A stretch of 64,000 nt of DNA from Klebsiella planticola ATCC 33531 (GTDB lineage: Bacteria; Pseudomonadota; Gammaproteobacteria; Enterobacterales; Enterobacteriaceae). Below are positions 48,501 to 57,793 of this stretch, piece by piece; within the stretch, counting starts at the first letter, position 1; each line of letters opens with the position of its first letter. The DNA is taken from positions 1 to 64,000 of the forward strand of contig NZ_JMPP01000017.1 of assembly GCF_000735435.1 (NCBI RefSeq). Reading direction: 5' to 3'. The notes beneath the pieces were generated by a model. It searched no databases, was not told where the DNA came from, and saw nothing but the letters and a program-made list of their open reading frames with translations. The position numbers and the translations under genes are program-made.

Positions 48501-50052
48501 TCGGCGGGTTGGTAACCTGCGCGAACTGCTGACGGAAGTAGTCGTAAATGATACGCGGCTGGCTGGAGAGCACGGCAAACGGGGTATCATCGCCCATTGA
48601 ACCGACCGCTTCCTGGCCGTTTTCGCCCAGAACGCGCAGGACGGAGTCCAGCTCTTCTGCGCTGTAGTTAAACTGTTTCTGGAAGCTGGCGAGGGTGTCA
48701 TCATCCAGCTGACGGCTGCCAACCTCTTCGTCAGGCAGATCTTCGAACGGCACCAGGCGACGGACGTTTTTCTCCATCCACTCTTTGTAAGGGTGGCGGC
48801 TTTTCAGGTCATCATCGGTTTCCGCAGAGTGCAGAATACGTCCGCCGCGGGTATCGATAACCATCAGTTCGCCCGGGCCAACGCGGCCTTTTTCGACGAC
48901 TTCGTCAGGCTGGTAATCCCAAATCCCGACTTCTGAAGCGCAGGTGATCAGCTTGTCTTTGGTGATGACGTAGCGCGCCGGGCGCAGGCCGTTACGATCG
49001 AGGTTACAGGCGGCATAGCGGCCGTCGGACATCACGATGCCCGCCGGGCCATCCCACGGCTCCATATGCATGGAGTTAAAATCAAAGAAGGCGCGCAGCT
49101 CCGGATCCATATCCGGGTTGTTCTGCCAGGCTGGCGGTACGAGCAGACGCATGGCGCGCACGATATCCATCCCGCCGGCCAGCAGCAGCTCAAGCATGTT
49201 ATCCATGGAGCTGGAGTCGGAGCCGGTTTCGTTCACGAACGGTGCCGCATCGTGCAGGTCCGGAATTAATGGCGTCTGGAACTTGTAGGTACGCGCGCGC
49301 GCCCACTGGCGGTTGCCGGTGATAGTGTTGATTTCGCCGTTGTGCGCCAGGTAGCGGAACGGCTGTGCCAGCGGCCAGCGCGGTACGGTGTTGGTGGAGA
49401 AGCGCTGGTGGAACAGGCAGATTGCCGACTCCAGACGCAGGTCCGCGAGGTCCAGGTAGAAGCGCGGCAGGTCAGCCGGCATACACAGACCTTTGTAAAT
49501 GTTCACCAGATTCGACAGGCTGCAAACGTAGAAATCTTTATCTTCCTGCAGACGCTTTTCAATGCGGCGACGGGCGATGAACAAACGGCGTTCCATATCG
49601 CGCGGGCGCCAGCCTGCCGGGGCGTTAACAAAAATTTGTTCAATACGGGGCAGCGAGGAGAGGGCGATTTCACCGAGAACCCCTTCGTTGGTCGGCACTT
49701 CGCGCCAGCCGACGATGGACAGGGTTTCACGTTGTAGTTCTTCTTCAACGATGCGGCGTGCCGTAGCCGCCAGTTCAGGATCTTTATTAAGGAACAACAT
49801 CCCGACGGCGTAATTTTTGGCTAAACGCCAGCCGCGCTCTTCCGCAACGATACGGAAGAAACGGTCAGGTTTTTGCAGCAGCAAGCCACAACCGTCGCCG
49901 GTTTTACCATCGGCAAGGATCGCGCCGCGGTGCTGCATTCGGGCCAGTGCGTGTATAGCGGTACGCACTACCTTGTGGCTAGGTTCGCCTTCTATGTGGG
50001 CGATCAGGCCGAAACCACAGTTATCCCTCTCAAGGGATTTATCGTACAACAT
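45592..50052 (-). CDS. gltB: glutamate synthase, large (alpha) subunit
   Basis: 1486 residues, matching the short E. coli form. It transfers the glutamine amide to 2-oxoglutarate. The first 11 residues are a propeptide removed to expose catalytic Cys12 ([14 protein letters not shown], class II amidotransferase). A central domain, the FMN/synthase domain with a 3Fe-4S cluster ([15 protein letters not shown]) and a C-terminal beta-helix (GXXGG repeats) follow. The start at 50052 is supported by GGGGAGG nine bases upstream, so a longer N-terminal extension is not needed. Confidence 0.99.
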   Translation of the reverse strand: MLYDKSLERDNCGFGLIAHIEGEPSHKVVRTAIHALARMQHRGAILADGKTGDGCGLLLQKPDRFFRIVAEERGWRLAKNYAVGMLFLNKDPELAATARRIVEEELQRETLSIVGWREVPTNEGVLGEIALSSLPRIEQIFVNAPAGWRPRDMERRLFIARRRIEKRLQEDKDFYVCSLSNLVNIYKGLCMPADLPRFYLDLADLRLESAICLFHQRFSTNTVPRWPLAQPFRYLAHNGEINTITGNRQWARARTYKFQTPLIPDLHDAAPFVNETGSDSSSMDNMLELLLAGGMDIVRAMRLLVPPAWQNNPDMDPELRAFFDFNSMHMEPWDGPAGIVMSDGRYAACNLDRNGLRPARYVITKDKLITCASEVGIWDYQPDEVVEKGRVGPGELMVIDTRGGRILHSAETDDDLKSRHPYKEWMEKNVRRLVPFEDLPDEEVGSRQLDDDTLASFQKQFNYSAEELDSVLRVLGENGQEAVGSMGDDTPFAVLSSQPRIIYDYFRQQFAQVTNPPIDPLREAHVMSLATSIGREMNVFCEAEGQAHRLSFKSPILLYSDFKQLTTMEEEHYRADTLDITFNAAEISLADTVKALCDKAEQMVRNGTVLLVLSDRNIAKDRLPVPAPMAVGAIQTRLVDKSLRCDANIIVETASARDPHHFAVLLGFGATAIYPYLAYETLAKLVDNKAIEKDYRTVMLNYRNGINKGLYKIMSKMGISTIASYRCSKLFEAVGLHREVSDLCFLGVVSRIGGAGFDDFQQDLLNLSKRAWLVRKPLDQGGLLKYVHGGEYHAYNPDVVRTLQQAVQSGEYHDYQQYANLVNERPAATLRDLLALNPGDDAISIDHVESAKELFKRFDTAAMSIGALSPEAHESLAEAMNSIGGFSNSGEGGEDPARYGTNKVSRIKQVASGRFGVTPAYLVNADVIQIKVAQGAKPGEGGQLPGDKVTPYIAKLRYSVPGVTLISPPPHHDIYSIEDLAQLIFDLKQVNPKAMISVKLVSEPGVGTIATGVAKAYADLITIAGYDGGTGASPLSSVKYAGCPWELGLVETQQALVANGLRHKIRLQVDGGLKTGLDIIKAAILGAESFGFGTGPMVALGCKYLRICHLNNCATGVATQDDKLRKNHYHGLPFKVTNYFEFIARETRELMAELGVKRLVDLIGRTDLLKVLDGFTAKQQKLDLSKLLETAEPHPGKALYCTESNPPFDNGVLNAQLLQQAKPFVDSKQSKTFWFDIRNTDRSVGASLSGYIAQTHGDQGLAADPITAHFSGTAGQSFGVWNAGGVELHLTGDANDYVGKGMAGGLLSIRPPVGSAFRSHEASIIGNTCLYGATGGRLYAAGRAGERFAVRNSGAITVVEGIGDNGCEYMTGGIVCVLGKTGVNFGAGMTGGFAYVLDEDGDFRKRVNPELVEVLGVDSLAIHEEHLRGLITEHVQLTGSSRGEEILANWPAFAAKFALVKPKSSDVKALLGHRSRSAAELRVQAQ

Positions 50053-50178
50053 ATCAGTGAACCTCCCCAGGCTCTACGGGACACCCTCCGATACCGATTG
50101 CGCACGGGCACAGAAAGAGCATGGCGACGGGGTTTGCACCTCGCATTCGCCCTCTTTAAATCCTTTTCGCATCGGTAC

Positions 50179-50196
50179 GCAAGTTTGAGGACTTGC
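50179..50196 (-). repeat. small hairpin in the gltB leader
   Basis: GCAAGT/ACTTGC separated by six bases. The innermost of three inverted repeats upstream of gltB. Confidence 0.45.
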
Positions 50197-50229
50197 TGTA
50201 AGAGGGAATCTCAATTACTGCATAAATAT

Positions 50230-50248
50230 GATGAGCAGAGTGCTCATC
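50230..50248 (-). repeat. 8-bp perfect hairpin in the gltB leader
   Basis: GATGAGCA/TGCTCATC with a three-base spacer, a compact dyad that could be an RNA hairpin or a protein-binding site just downstream of the probable transcript start. Confidence 0.55.
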
Positions 50249-50261
50249 CAGAAAGCTTCCA

Positions 50262-50289
50262 GCGGATTCCCAACTTATCGGGAATCCGC
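50262..50289 (-). repeat. 10-bp perfect inverted repeat over the probable gltB promoter
   Basis: GCGGATTCCC (50262-50271) and GGGAATCCGC (50280-50289) with an eight-base spacer that contains the candidate -10 hexamer. It could act as an operator or cruciform if that promoter is right, or as the first leader hairpin if transcription starts further upstream. Confidence 0.65.
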
Positions 50290-50411
50290 ACTTACGTCAA
50301 ATGGCAATCTTATTTATACAAAAATGTGCTATACATGGTTTAACGTTATGATAATTAAGATAATAGTTGTGTTTTAAGCGGCGCTGAAACGTAGCGGAAA
50401 GCATAATCTAG

Positions 50412-50427
50412 TGTGATCTGTCTCACT
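50412..50427. promoter_or_regulatory. CRP-like site upstream of gltB
   Basis: TGTGATCTGTCTCACT has TGTGA and TCACT half-sites with six bases between, one mismatch from the CRP core. It lies roughly 150 bp upstream of the probable gltB start and about 300 bp upstream of yhcC. A nearby dyad ATCGATA/TATCGAT is at 50429-50451. Confidence 0.5.
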
Positions 50428-50724
50428 ATATCGATAGCGTAACATTATCGATCTGTGCTGAACTGCCTATTTATCGCAGAGTATTTATCTGCCTGTTACC
50501 TTGAAGGCGGTAAATAACACTGTTTTTTGCCCTGATGAAGATAATGGCAAACCTGAGGTTAAGTATAAGGAAAAGTCATCACAGAGTGAGTGAATGAAAT
50601 TGCAGTTATCTTGAGTGTTTATGCAATGAGCTGAGCGGCCGCGCTGACGATTGATCCAGGTCATCGCCGTCGGTGGCTAAAAATGGCAGGCTTGGCCCCT
50701 TTCTTCAGGCCGGTCTATCAGATT

Positions 50725-51660
50725 ATGCAGTTACAGAAATTAGTCAATATGTTTGGTGGGGATCTTTCGCGGCGCTATGGCGAAAAGGTTCATAAACTGA
50801 CGCTGCATGGCGGGTTTAGCTGCCCGAATCGCGATGGCACCATTGGCCGCGGAGGCTGCACGTTCTGCAACGTTGCCTCTTTTGCTGACGAAGAGCAGCA
50901 GCACCACTCTATTGCTGAACAGCTGGCACATCAGGCGCAGCGGGTTAATCGCGCAAAGCGCTATCTCGCTTATTTTCAGGCTTACACCAGCACCTTTGCC
51001 GAAGTTCAGGTACTGCGCTCGATGTATCAGCAGGCGGTGAGTCAGGCCAATATCGTTGGACTGTGCGTGGGCACTCGTCCTGACTGCGTCCCGGAGGCGG
51101 TACTGGATCTGCTCAGCGGCTATCGGGAACAGGGTTACGAAGTGTGGCTGGAGCTAGGCTTACAGACGGCGCATGACAAAACGCTGCAGCGGATTAATCG
51201 TGGGCATGATTTTGCCTGTTATCAGCGTACGACCCGGCTGGCGCGTGAGCGCGGGCTGAAGGTCTGCGCGCATTTGATAGTCGGGCTCCCGGGCGAGGCG
51301 CAGAGCCATTGCCTGCAAACGCTGGAACAGGTTGTGGATACCGGCGTGGATGGTATCAAACTGCATCCGCTGCATATCGTCACCGGCAGTACGATGGCCA
51401 AAGCCTGGCAGGCGGGGCGGTTGCAGGCGATTGCGCTGGATGAGTATACGATCATTGCCGGGGAGATGATTCGCCACACGCCACCTGAGGTTATCTATCA
51501 CCGCATTTCCGCCAGCGCCCGGCGGCCGACGCTGCTGGCCCCCCTGTGGTGTGAGAATCGCTGGACCGGGATGGTTGAACTCGACCGCTATCTCAACCAA
51601 CATGGCGTGCAGGGCTCGGCGCTGGGACAAGCCTGGGTGCCGCGCGCAGCTTTAGAGTAA
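50725..51660 (+). CDS. yhcC: radical SAM protein YhcC
   Basis: 311 residues. Elp3-like radical SAM family (TIGR01212 type). The cluster-binding cysteines are in CPNRDGTIGRGGCTFC near residue 35, and a GTRPDCVP segment and HLIVGLPGE are conserved. Its reaction is not established. I chose MQLQKLVNMFGG at 50725, the E. coli start, over an in-frame ATG 14 codons upstream. It is divergent from gltB and followed by arcB. Confidence 0.93.
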   Translation: MQLQKLVNMFGGDLSRRYGEKVHKLTLHGGFSCPNRDGTIGRGGCTFCNVASFADEEQQHHSIAEQLAHQAQRVNRAKRYLAYFQAYTSTFAEVQVLRSMYQQAVSQANIVGLCVGTRPDCVPEAVLDLLSGYREQGYEVWLELGLQTAHDKTLQRINRGHDFACYQRTTRLARERGLKVCAHLIVGLPGEAQSHCLQTLEQVVDTGVDGIKLHPLHIVTGSTMAKAWQAGRLQAIALDEYTIIAGEMIRHTPPEVIYHRISASARRPTLLAPLWCENRWTGMVELDRYLNQHGVQGSALGQAWVPRAALE

Positions 51661-51744
51661 GGGCGCCCGCATTTTTTGCACAACTTACAGCGTATTGCTC
51701 AGAATTGGGTATTATTGTGCGGAGTTGTCGCGAAGGAATCCCTT

Positions 51745-54084
51745 ATGAAGCAAATCCGTATGCTGGCGCAGTACTATGTCGACCTGATGATGAAGCTGGG
51801 TCTGGTGCGTTTTTCCATGCTGTTGGCCCTTGCCCTGGTGGTGCTGGCGATTGTGGTACAGATGGCCGTCACCATGGTTCTGCATGGCCAGGTTGAGAGC
51901 ATCGACGTTATCCGCTCTATCTTCTTTGGTCTGCTGATAACCCCCTGGGCAGTCTACTTTTTGTCGGTGGTGGTGGAGCAACTGGAAGAGTCGCGGCAGC
52001 GTCTCTCCCGGCTGGTGGAAAAACTGGAGGAGATGCGCGAGCGCGACCTGCAGCTTAACGTGCAGCTCAAAGATAATATCGCGCAGCTCAATCAGGAGAT
52101 TGGCGAGCGTGAAAAGGCGGAAGCCGAACGCGAGACGACGCTGGAACAGCTGAAGATTGAGATGAAAGAGCGTGAAGAGACGCAAATTCAGCTGGAACAG
52201 CAATCCTCCTTCCTCCGTTCTTTCCTTGATGCCTCGCCGGACCTGGTATTCTATCGCAATGAAGACAAAGAGTTTTCTGGCTGTAACCGGGCGATGGAAC
52301 TACTGACCGGGAAAAGTGAAAAGCAGCTTATCCACCTGAAACCTCAGGATGTCTATAACGAAGAGGCGGCGGTTAAAGTGCTGGAGACTGACGAAAAAGT
52401 CTTCCGCCATAATGTGTCGCTGACCTACGAGCAGTGGCTGGATTATCCGGACGGGCGTAAAGCCTGCTTTGAAATCCGCAAGGTTCCTTACTATGACCGC
52501 GTCGGCAAGCGCCGTGGACTGATGGGCTTTGGCCGCGATATTACCGAACGTAAGCGCTACCAGGATGCGCTGGAGCGCGCCAGCCGCGATAAGACCACCT
52601 TTATCTCAACGATCAGCCACGAACTGCGCACGCCGCTTAACGGCATCGTCGGGCTGAGTCGTATCCTGCTGGATACCGAGCTGACCGGTGAGCAGGAAAA
52701 ATACCTCAAAACTATCCATGTTTCTGCCGTCACGTTGGGGAATATTTTCAACGATATTATCGACATGGATAAAATGGAACGGCGCAAAGTCCAGTTGGAT
52801 AATCAGCAGGTCGATTTCACCGGTTTCCTGGCCGATCTGGAAAACCTCTCCGGCCTGCAGGCGCAACAGAAAGGGCTGCGCTTTGTCCTGGATCCGACTC
52901 TGCCGCTGCCGCATAAAGTGGTGACCGACGGGACGCGTCTGCGGCAGATTCTGTGGAACCTCATCAGTAACGCCGTGAAATTCACCCCGCAAGGTGGCAA
53001 CGTCACCGTTCGCGTTCGTTATGATGAAGGCGATATCCTGCATTTTGAAGTGGAAGATTCCGGCATCGGCATTCCCGAAGCCGAGCAGGATAAGATCTTC
53101 GCGATGTATTATCAGGTGAAAGACAGCCACGGTGGCAAGCCTGCGACAGGCACCGGGATCGGTCTTGCCGTATCGCGTCGTCTGGCTCGCAATATGGGCG
53201 GCGACATTAACGTCTCCAGCCAGCCGGGCCAGGGGGCCACGTTTACGCTGACCGTGCATGCGCCGGCGGTGGCGGAAGAAGTGGAAGATATGCTGACTGA
53301 AGATGAGATGCCCCTGCCGGCGCTGAACGTGCTGCTGGTCGAGGATATCGAGCTCAACGTGATTGTGGCGCGCTCGGTGCTGGAGAAGCTGGGCAACAGC
53401 GTCGATGTAGCGATGACCGGTAAGGCCGCGCTGGAGATGTTTGAACCGGGCGAGTACGACCTGGTGCTGCTGGATATCCAGCTGCCGGATATGACGGGCC
53501 TGGATATTTCTCGTCATCTTAAGCAGCACTTTGCCGCCGACGAGCTACCGCCTCTGGTTGCCCTGACCGCCAACGTCCTGAAAAATAAAAAAGAGTATCT
53601 CGATGCCGGCATGGACGACGTCCTGAGTAAACCGCTATCGGTGCCGGCGCTTACGGCTATGATTAAAAAATTCTGGGATTCGCCGGAAGAGGATGAGTGC
53701 GAAATGCCGACCGTGGATGTGAGTAAATCGGCATCCGTGCTGGATATCCCAATGCTTGAGCAGTATATCGAGCTGGTGGGGCCAAAGCTTATCAACGATG
53801 GCCTTGCGGTTTTTGAGAAGATGATGCCGGGCTATATGGCGGTACTGGAGTCTAATCTGACCGCTCGCGACCAGAAAGGGATCGTCGATGAAGGGCATAA
53901 AATTAAAGGCGCGGCGGGGTCTATTGGCCTGCGGCATATTCAACAGCTTGGACAGCAAATTCAGACTCCGGACCTGCCGGCGTGGTCGGATAACGTTGGT
54001 GAATGGGTGGAAGAGATGAAATCCGAGTGGCAGAACGATGTGGCCGTGCTGAAGGCATGGGTTGCGGCGGCACATAAAAAATGA
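51745..54084 (+). CDS. arcB: hybrid sensor kinase ArcB (aerobic respiration control)
   Basis: 779 residues. It phosphorylates ArcA when quinones are reduced. Two transmembrane helices (about 22-47 and 57-77) are followed by a coiled coil, then a PAS domain whose redox-active Cys180 and Cys241 are both present. The histidine kinase has His292 (ISHELRTP). The receiver carries Asp577 and the C-terminal phosphotransfer domain His718; both are one higher than E. coli through a single-residue insertion. I chose the ATG at 51745 (MKQIRML). The stop codon overlaps the arcZ terminator on the other strand. Confidence 0.98.
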   Translation: MKQIRMLAQYYVDLMMKLGLVRFSMLLALALVVLAIVVQMAVTMVLHGQVESIDVIRSIFFGLLITPWAVYFLSVVVEQLEESRQRLSRLVEKLEEMRERDLQLNVQLKDNIAQLNQEIGEREKAEAERETTLEQLKIEMKEREETQIQLEQQSSFLRSFLDASPDLVFYRNEDKEFSGCNRAMELLTGKSEKQLIHLKPQDVYNEEAAVKVLETDEKVFRHNVSLTYEQWLDYPDGRKACFEIRKVPYYDRVGKRRGLMGFGRDITERKRYQDALERASRDKTTFISTISHELRTPLNGIVGLSRILLDTELTGEQEKYLKTIHVSAVTLGNIFNDIIDMDKMERRKVQLDNQQVDFTGFLADLENLSGLQAQQKGLRFVLDPTLPLPHKVVTDGTRLRQILWNLISNAVKFTPQGGNVTVRVRYDEGDILHFEVEDSGIGIPEAEQDKIFAMYYQVKDSHGGKPATGTGIGLAVSRRLARNMGGDINVSSQPGQGATFTLTVHAPAVAEEVEDMLTEDEMPLPALNVLLVEDIELNVIVARSVLEKLGNSVDVAMTGKAALEMFEPGEYDLVLLDIQLPDMTGLDISRHLKQHFAADELPPLVALTANVLKNKKEYLDAGMDDVLSKPLSVPALTAMIKKFWDSPEEDECEMPTVDVSKSASVLDIPMLEQYIELVGPKLINDGLAVFEKMMPGYMAVLESNLTARDQKGIVDEGHKIKGAAGSIGLRHIQQLGQQIQTPDLPAWSDNVGEWVEEMKSEWQNDVAVLKAWVAAAHKK

Positions 54085-54196
54085 CCCCGGATAAACCGGG
54101 GTGCGCGAATACTGCGCCAACACCAGGGAACTGGTCGTTGCGCCAGAATTTTTAGAGATATTTTTACGTAGCGCAACCTGAGGATTTGGTTTGCTC
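54076..54196 (-). ncRNA. arcZ: small regulatory RNA ArcZ
   Basis: The minus strand downstream of arcB carries TTCCCTGGTGTTGGCGCAG, then TATTCGCGCACCCCGG and a hairpin CCCCGG-TTTAT-CCGGGG ending in T6. This matches the processed 3' half of E. coli ArcZ (seed and terminator), an Hfq-dependent RNA that activates rpoS and represses motility and other genes. It is located between arcB and elbB exactly as in E. coli, antisense to the arcB end. ArcA represses it in E. coli. The 5' end (about 54196) is set from the E. coli length of 121 nt; that half is not conserved. Confidence 0.9.
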
Positions 54197-54316
54197 GCTC
54201 ATTAAGATAGCAAACCTTAAATAATTTGTTACGTGAATCAGTAAAATATGTGAAGCAATGCGTGTAAATCAAAATTTTTGACTGGTTTCAGCAAGTTGCA
54301 CTAAGGAGCTGGCAGT

Positions 54317-54970
54317 ATGAAAAAGATTGGCGTGGTATTGAGCGGCTGTGGCGTCTATGACGGAACGGAGATCCATGAAGCGGTCATTACCCTGTTGGCG
54401 ATCGCCCGTAGCGGCGCACAGGCCCTCTGTTTCGCCCCGGATAAAGCGCAAACGGACGTGATCAACCACCTGACCGGTGAGCCGATGGCCGAAAGCCGCA
54501 ACGTTCTGGTTGAGGCCGCGCGTATTGCCCGTGGCGATATCCAGCCTCTGGCGGCGGCCCGGGCGGAAGATCTGGATGCGCTGATTGTCCCTGGCGGATT
54601 TGGCGCGGCGAAGAACCTCAGCAATTTTGCCTCGCAAGGGGCCGAATGCCTGATCGATAGCGACCTGAAGGCGTTGACGCTGGCGATGCATGAAGCGGGC
54701 AAGCCCCTGGGCTTTATGTGTATCGCCCCGGCGCTGCTGCCAAAAATTTTCCCGATCCCGCTGCGGATAACCATCGGCACCGATCTTGATACCGCTGAGG
54801 TGGTGGAAGAGATGGGGGCAGAACACGTTCCTTGCCCGGTCGATGATATCGTCGTCGATGAAGAGCATAAGGTGGTGACGACCCCGGCCTGGATGCTGGC
54901 GCAGAACATTGCGGAAGCGGCAAGCGGGATTGAGAAGCTGGTGGCTCGCGTGCTGGTTCTGACTGAATGA
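54317..54970 (+). CDS. elbB: DJ-1/PfpI-family protein ElbB (GlxI/ElbB type)
   Basis: 217 residues, as in E. coli. A DJ-1-like fold with weak glyoxalase activity and a reported link to isoprenoid production. The nucleophile elbow is [11 protein letters not shown], with the conserved Cys; [15 protein letters not shown] at the start and [14 protein letters not shown] complete the family pattern. The start follows AAGGAG. Its stop overlaps the mtgA start by four bases. Confidence 0.95.
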   Translation: MKKIGVVLSGCGVYDGTEIHEAVITLLAIARSGAQALCFAPDKAQTDVINHLTGEPMAESRNVLVEAARIARGDIQPLAAARAEDLDALIVPGGFGAAKNLSNFASQGAECLIDSDLKALTLAMHEAGKPLGFMCIAPALLPKIFPIPLRITIGTDLDTAEVVEEMGAEHVPCPVDDIVVDEEHKVVTTPAWMLAQNIAEAASGIEKLVARVLVLTE

Positions 54971-55692
54971 GCGTGCGTTCGGCCCCGTTGCGAATGATTA
55001 AACGCTTTTTATTGCGCATTCTGCTGATTGCGACAGCCTTTTGGGGAGGCGGCATCGCGCTGTTTAGCATACTGCCGGTGCCGTTTTCAGCCGTTATGCT
55101 CGAGCGACAAATCGGCGCATGGCTGAGCGGTGATTTTCATTATGTCGCCCATTCCGACTGGGTCGGGATGGACGAGATCTCGCCGTGGATGGGGCTGGCG
55201 GCAATCGCTGCGGAGGATCAAAAATTCCCCGAACACTGGGGTTTTGATGTATCAGCGATAGAGAAAGCGCTGGCGCACAATGAACGTCAGGAAAACCGCG
55301 TGCGCGGCGCCTCCACGCTCTCGCAGCAAACGGCGAAGAACCTGTTCTTGTGGGATGGCCGCAGCTGGTTGCGCAAAGGGCTGGAGGCAGGGTTAACGGT
55401 AGGGATTGAGACGGTATGGAGTAAAAAACGGATTCTGACCGTCTACCTGAATATCGCGGAATTTGGGGAAGGGACGTTCGGCGTCGAAGCGGCATCCCGA
55501 CGCTACTTTCACAAGCCTGCGAGCAAGTTAACCGCTTCTGAAGCGGCGCTCCTGGCCGCAGTATTGCCCAACCCGATTCGCTTTCGCGCCGATGCGCCGT
55601 CCGGCTATGTCCGCAGTCGGCAGGCGTGGATCCTGCGTCAGATGCGTCAGTTAGGCGGAGACGGATTTATGCAGGCGAACAAGCTGAAGTGA
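54967..55692 (+). CDS. mtgA: monofunctional peptidoglycan glycosyltransferase
   Basis: 241 residues. It polymerises lipid II into glycan strands and localises at division sites. One N-terminal transmembrane helix (about 15-36) is followed by a GT51 domain: the catalytic Glu in [12 protein letters not shown], the [16 protein letters not shown] motif, [15 protein letters not shown] and [12 protein letters not shown]. Translationally coupled to elbB by ATGA overlap. Confidence 0.97.
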   Translation: MSVRSAPLRMIKRFLLRILLIATAFWGGGIALFSILPVPFSAVMLERQIGAWLSGDFHYVAHSDWVGMDEISPWMGLAAIAAEDQKFPEHWGFDVSAIEKALAHNERQENRVRGASTLSQQTAKNLFLWDGRSWLRKGLEAGLTVGIETVWSKKRILTVYLNIAEFGEGTFGVEAASRRYFHKPASKLTASEAALLAAVLPNPIRFRADAPSGYVRSRQAWILRQMRQLGGDGFMQANKLK

Positions 55693-55712
55693 GGTCACGG
55701 CAGAAACAATAG

Positions 55713-55738
55713 CCCCGGTCAGCGTTGTACAGCCGGGG
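55713..55738. terminator. hairpin between convergent mtgA and npr
   Basis: CCCCGG...CCGGGG around a loop of about 14 bases, midway between the mtgA and npr stop codons. No clear T-run on either strand, so it is a weak or Rho-aided terminator. Confidence 0.4.
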
Positions 55739-55753
55739 AAGAGGCGGGAATGC

Positions 55754-56026
55754 TTAGTCTTCGTCAAAACCGGCGTTGAACAGCGCGATAACCGCTGCCA
55801 GCGCCTCGACTTCCTGCGGACCGTTGGCTTCAATCTCGATTTGCCGACCTTTGGCTGAGTCGAGCATCAGCAGGGCAATGACGCTATTGGCTTCCGCTTC
55901 CGTCCCCTCGTCGTTGCGCAGCAGGACTTCCGCATCATAATTCTGCATCAGCTCAAACAACTTCATCGCCGGGCGGGCATGCATCCCCAGCTTATTGGTG
56001 ATTTCAACGATCTGCTTTACGGTCAT
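55754..56026 (-). CDS. ptsO: nitrogen-PTS phosphocarrier NPr
   Basis: 90 residues, as in E. coli. An HPr-like protein that passes phosphate from PtsP to PtsN and also affects LPS synthesis (LpxD). The phosphorylated His16 is in [12 protein letters not shown]. The second conserved stretch [17 protein letters not shown] corresponds to the HPr Ser46 region. Last gene of rpoN-hpf-ptsN-rapZ-npr; its start overlaps the rapZ stop by four bases. Confidence 0.98.
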   Translation of the reverse strand: MTVKQIVEITNKLGMHARPAMKLFELMQNYDAEVLLRNDEGTEAEANSVIALLMLDSAKGRQIEIEANGPQEVEALAAVIALFNAGFDED

Positions 56027-56877
56027 GATTTGCGTTTTTCCAGCGTCCGATGGCGAGACTGCACGTTCTTACCGCGTGAGCGGAAGTAATCAGCCAGCTG
56101 TTCGGCAATGTAGACCGAACGGTGTTTACCGCCGGTACAACCAATCGCCACCGTCAGATAGCTGCGATTATTGGTTTCCAGCATCGGTAACCATAGCTCA
56201 AGATAGCTGCGGGTCTGGTAAATAAAATTGTGAACTTCCGTGTGCCGGTCAAGGAAGGCGGCCACCGGTTTATCCAGACCGGTCATTGGACGCAGTTTCG
56301 GATCCCAGTGCGGGTTTGGCAGGAAGCGTACGTCAAAGACGTAATCGGCATCAATCGGGATACCGTGCTTAAAGCCAAAGGATTCAAAGACCATGGTCAG
56401 CTCACGTTCGCGCTTGCCGAGCAGACGGGTACGGAGCATTTCCGCCAGCTCATGTACCGACATCTCTGAAGTATCGACGATCAGGTCGGCGCGGGAACGC
56501 AGCGGCTCCAGCAGGGCGCTCTCTTCGTCAATCGCGCTTTCCAGCGACAGATTTTTGCTTGATAGCGGATGCAGACGACGGGTGTCGCTGTAGCGGCGGA
56601 TCAGCGTATTGCGGTCAGCATCAAGGAACAGCAGCTGAGGGGAAAATGCCTCAGGCAGATTTTTCATCGCCTGTTCAAAGATCTCTGGCGATTCCGGCAT
56701 GTTACGCACGTCAATGCTGACGGCGGCAGAGATGTTTCTGTCGGCCAGCGATCTCGCCAGCTCAGGCAACAGCACTACCGGCAGGTTATCTACGCAGTAG
56801 AAGCCCATATCTTCCAGCGCCCGCAGAGCGACGGATTTCCCCGAGCCTGAGCGGCCGCTGACGATCATCAGTACCAT
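56023..56877 (-). CDS. rapZ: RNase adaptor RapZ
   Basis: 284 residues, as in E. coli. It binds the GlmZ small RNA and recruits RNase E, and senses glucosamine-6-phosphate to control GlmS. The N-terminal Walker A is GRSGSGKS (about 8-15). The C-terminal domain has the [12 protein letters not shown] phosphate/sugar site and a basic RNA-binding tail ending [11 protein letters not shown]. It lies between ptsN and npr in the rpoN operon. Confidence 0.98.
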   Translation of the reverse strand: MVLMIVSGRSGSGKSVALRALEDMGFYCVDNLPVVLLPELARSLADRNISAAVSIDVRNMPESPEIFEQAMKNLPEAFSPQLLFLDADRNTLIRRYSDTRRLHPLSSKNLSLESAIDEESALLEPLRSRADLIVDTSEMSVHELAEMLRTRLLGKRERELTMVFESFGFKHGIPIDADYVFDVRFLPNPHWDPKLRPMTGLDKPVAAFLDRHTEVHNFIYQTRSYLELWLPMLETNNRSYLTVAIGCTGGKHRSVYIAEQLADYFRSRGKNVQSRHRTLEKRKS

Positions 56878-56922
56878 GTACCGTTTCTCCTCAGTACGAT
56901 AAAGGGTAGGGGGCGACGGCCG

Positions 56923-57411
56923 TTATACGTCATCGTTGCTTCCTGCTTCGGTGATGATCTCATACAGCTCTTCATCGCTTTGCGCCGCGCGCAGGCGGCG
57001 GCAAATCGTTTTATCCGCCAGTCGTTTTGCGACCAGCGACAGCGTATGCAGATGGGTTTTGGTCTGGTCAGCCGGGACCAGAAGCGCAAACAGCAGATCG
57101 ACCGGCTGGTTGTCGATGGCATCAAAGGCGATCGGAGTCTCCAGCTGGACAAACACGCCGACGGCGCGCAGCGTATCCTCTTCGAGTTTGCCGTGCGGAA
57201 TGGCAATCCCGTTGCCAATCCCGGTACTGCCCATTTTCTCGCGGGTAAGGATCGCCTCAAACACCACCTGCGGTGGCAAACCTAACTGTTTTGCTGCCAG
57301 TTCACTGATGATTTCCAGCGCGCGCTTTTTGCTCTGGCAGTGAACCTGGCTACGGGTACATTCCTGGTTAAGGACGTTGCTCAGTTGTAGAGCCGAATCG
57401 TTGTTCATCAT
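56923..57411 (-). CDS. ptsN: nitrogen-regulatory PTS enzyme IIA
   Basis: 162 residues. EIIA(Ntr) regulates potassium transport and sensor kinases according to its phosphorylation at His73 (IAIPHGKLE, confirmed by count). The sequence is near-identical to E. coli through residue 140, and the C-terminal tail differs. I chose MMNNDSALQ at 57411 with AGGTGA eight bases before; a longer frame upstream (to 57483) is not conserved. Confidence 0.97.
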   Translation of the reverse strand: MMNNDSALQLSNVLNQECTRSQVHCQSKKRALEIISELAAKQLGLPPQVVFEAILTREKMGSTGIGNGIAIPHGKLEEDTLRAVGVFVQLETPIAFDAIDNQPVDLLFALLVPADQTKTHLHTLSLVAKRLADKTICRRLRAAQSDEELYEIITEAGSNDDV

Positions 57412-57483
57412 AATTTCACCTGAGCGCGCCCCTCGCCTGCCGCCGATGAAAGCCGGCAGCAGGCAAGGGCGGCGCCCGGACAA

Positions 57484-57771
57484 TTAGTGTTGTTTTAGTT
57501 TATCTTTATGTTTTGTTAACTGTCTTGCCAGCTTATCGATGAGTCCATCGATAGCGGCATACATATCCTGCCCTTCCGCACTGGCATGGATTTCGCCACC
57601 GTTGACATGCAGATTGGCATCCGCAATTTGCGTCACCTTCTCTACTTTTAACACAATATAGACCTGATTGATCCTGTCGAAAAACTGCTCCAGCTTGCTG
57701 AACTTCGCATTAACGAATTCACGCAGTGCAGGGGTGATCTCGACGTTGTGTCCTGTAATGTTGAGCTGCAT
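57484..57771 (-). CDS. hpf: ribosome hibernation-promoting factor
   Basis: 95 residues, as in E. coli. A short HPF that blocks the mRNA and tRNA channel of the 30S subunit and helps form 100S dimers in stationary phase. The fold is beta-alpha-beta-beta-beta-alpha with a basic C-terminal helix (LIDKLARQLTKHKDKLK). It lies 22 bp after rpoN. Confidence 0.98.
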   Translation of the reverse strand: MQLNITGHNVEITPALREFVNAKFSKLEQFFDRINQVYIVLKVEKVTQIADANLHVNGGEIHASAEGQDMYAAIDGLIDKLARQLTKHKDKLKQH

Positions 57772-57793
57772 AGTGTCTTCCTTATCGGTTGTA

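Larger units (their letters stand above)
50053..50724. promoter_or_regulatory. gltB-yhcC intergenic control region
   Basis: 672 bp of divergent regulatory DNA with no gene. On the minus strand a possible gltB promoter is TTGACG (50295-50300), 17 bp, TAAGTT (50272-50277), giving a leader of about 210 nt. The leader and promoter contain three inverted repeats (listed separately) and an upstream CRP-like site. In E. coli gltBD is activated by Lrp and also responds to other global regulators. The promoter assignment is a guess from hexamers. Confidence 0.4.

Noticed and set aside
47512-48600. 362-codon open frame opposite gltB
   Set aside because: Antisense shadow of gltB, without ribosome site or domain.
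54084-54102. ACCCCGG/CCGGGGT hairpin taken at first as an arcB terminator
   Set aside because: There is no T-run on the plus strand; the T-run is on the minus strand and the flanking sequence matches ArcZ.
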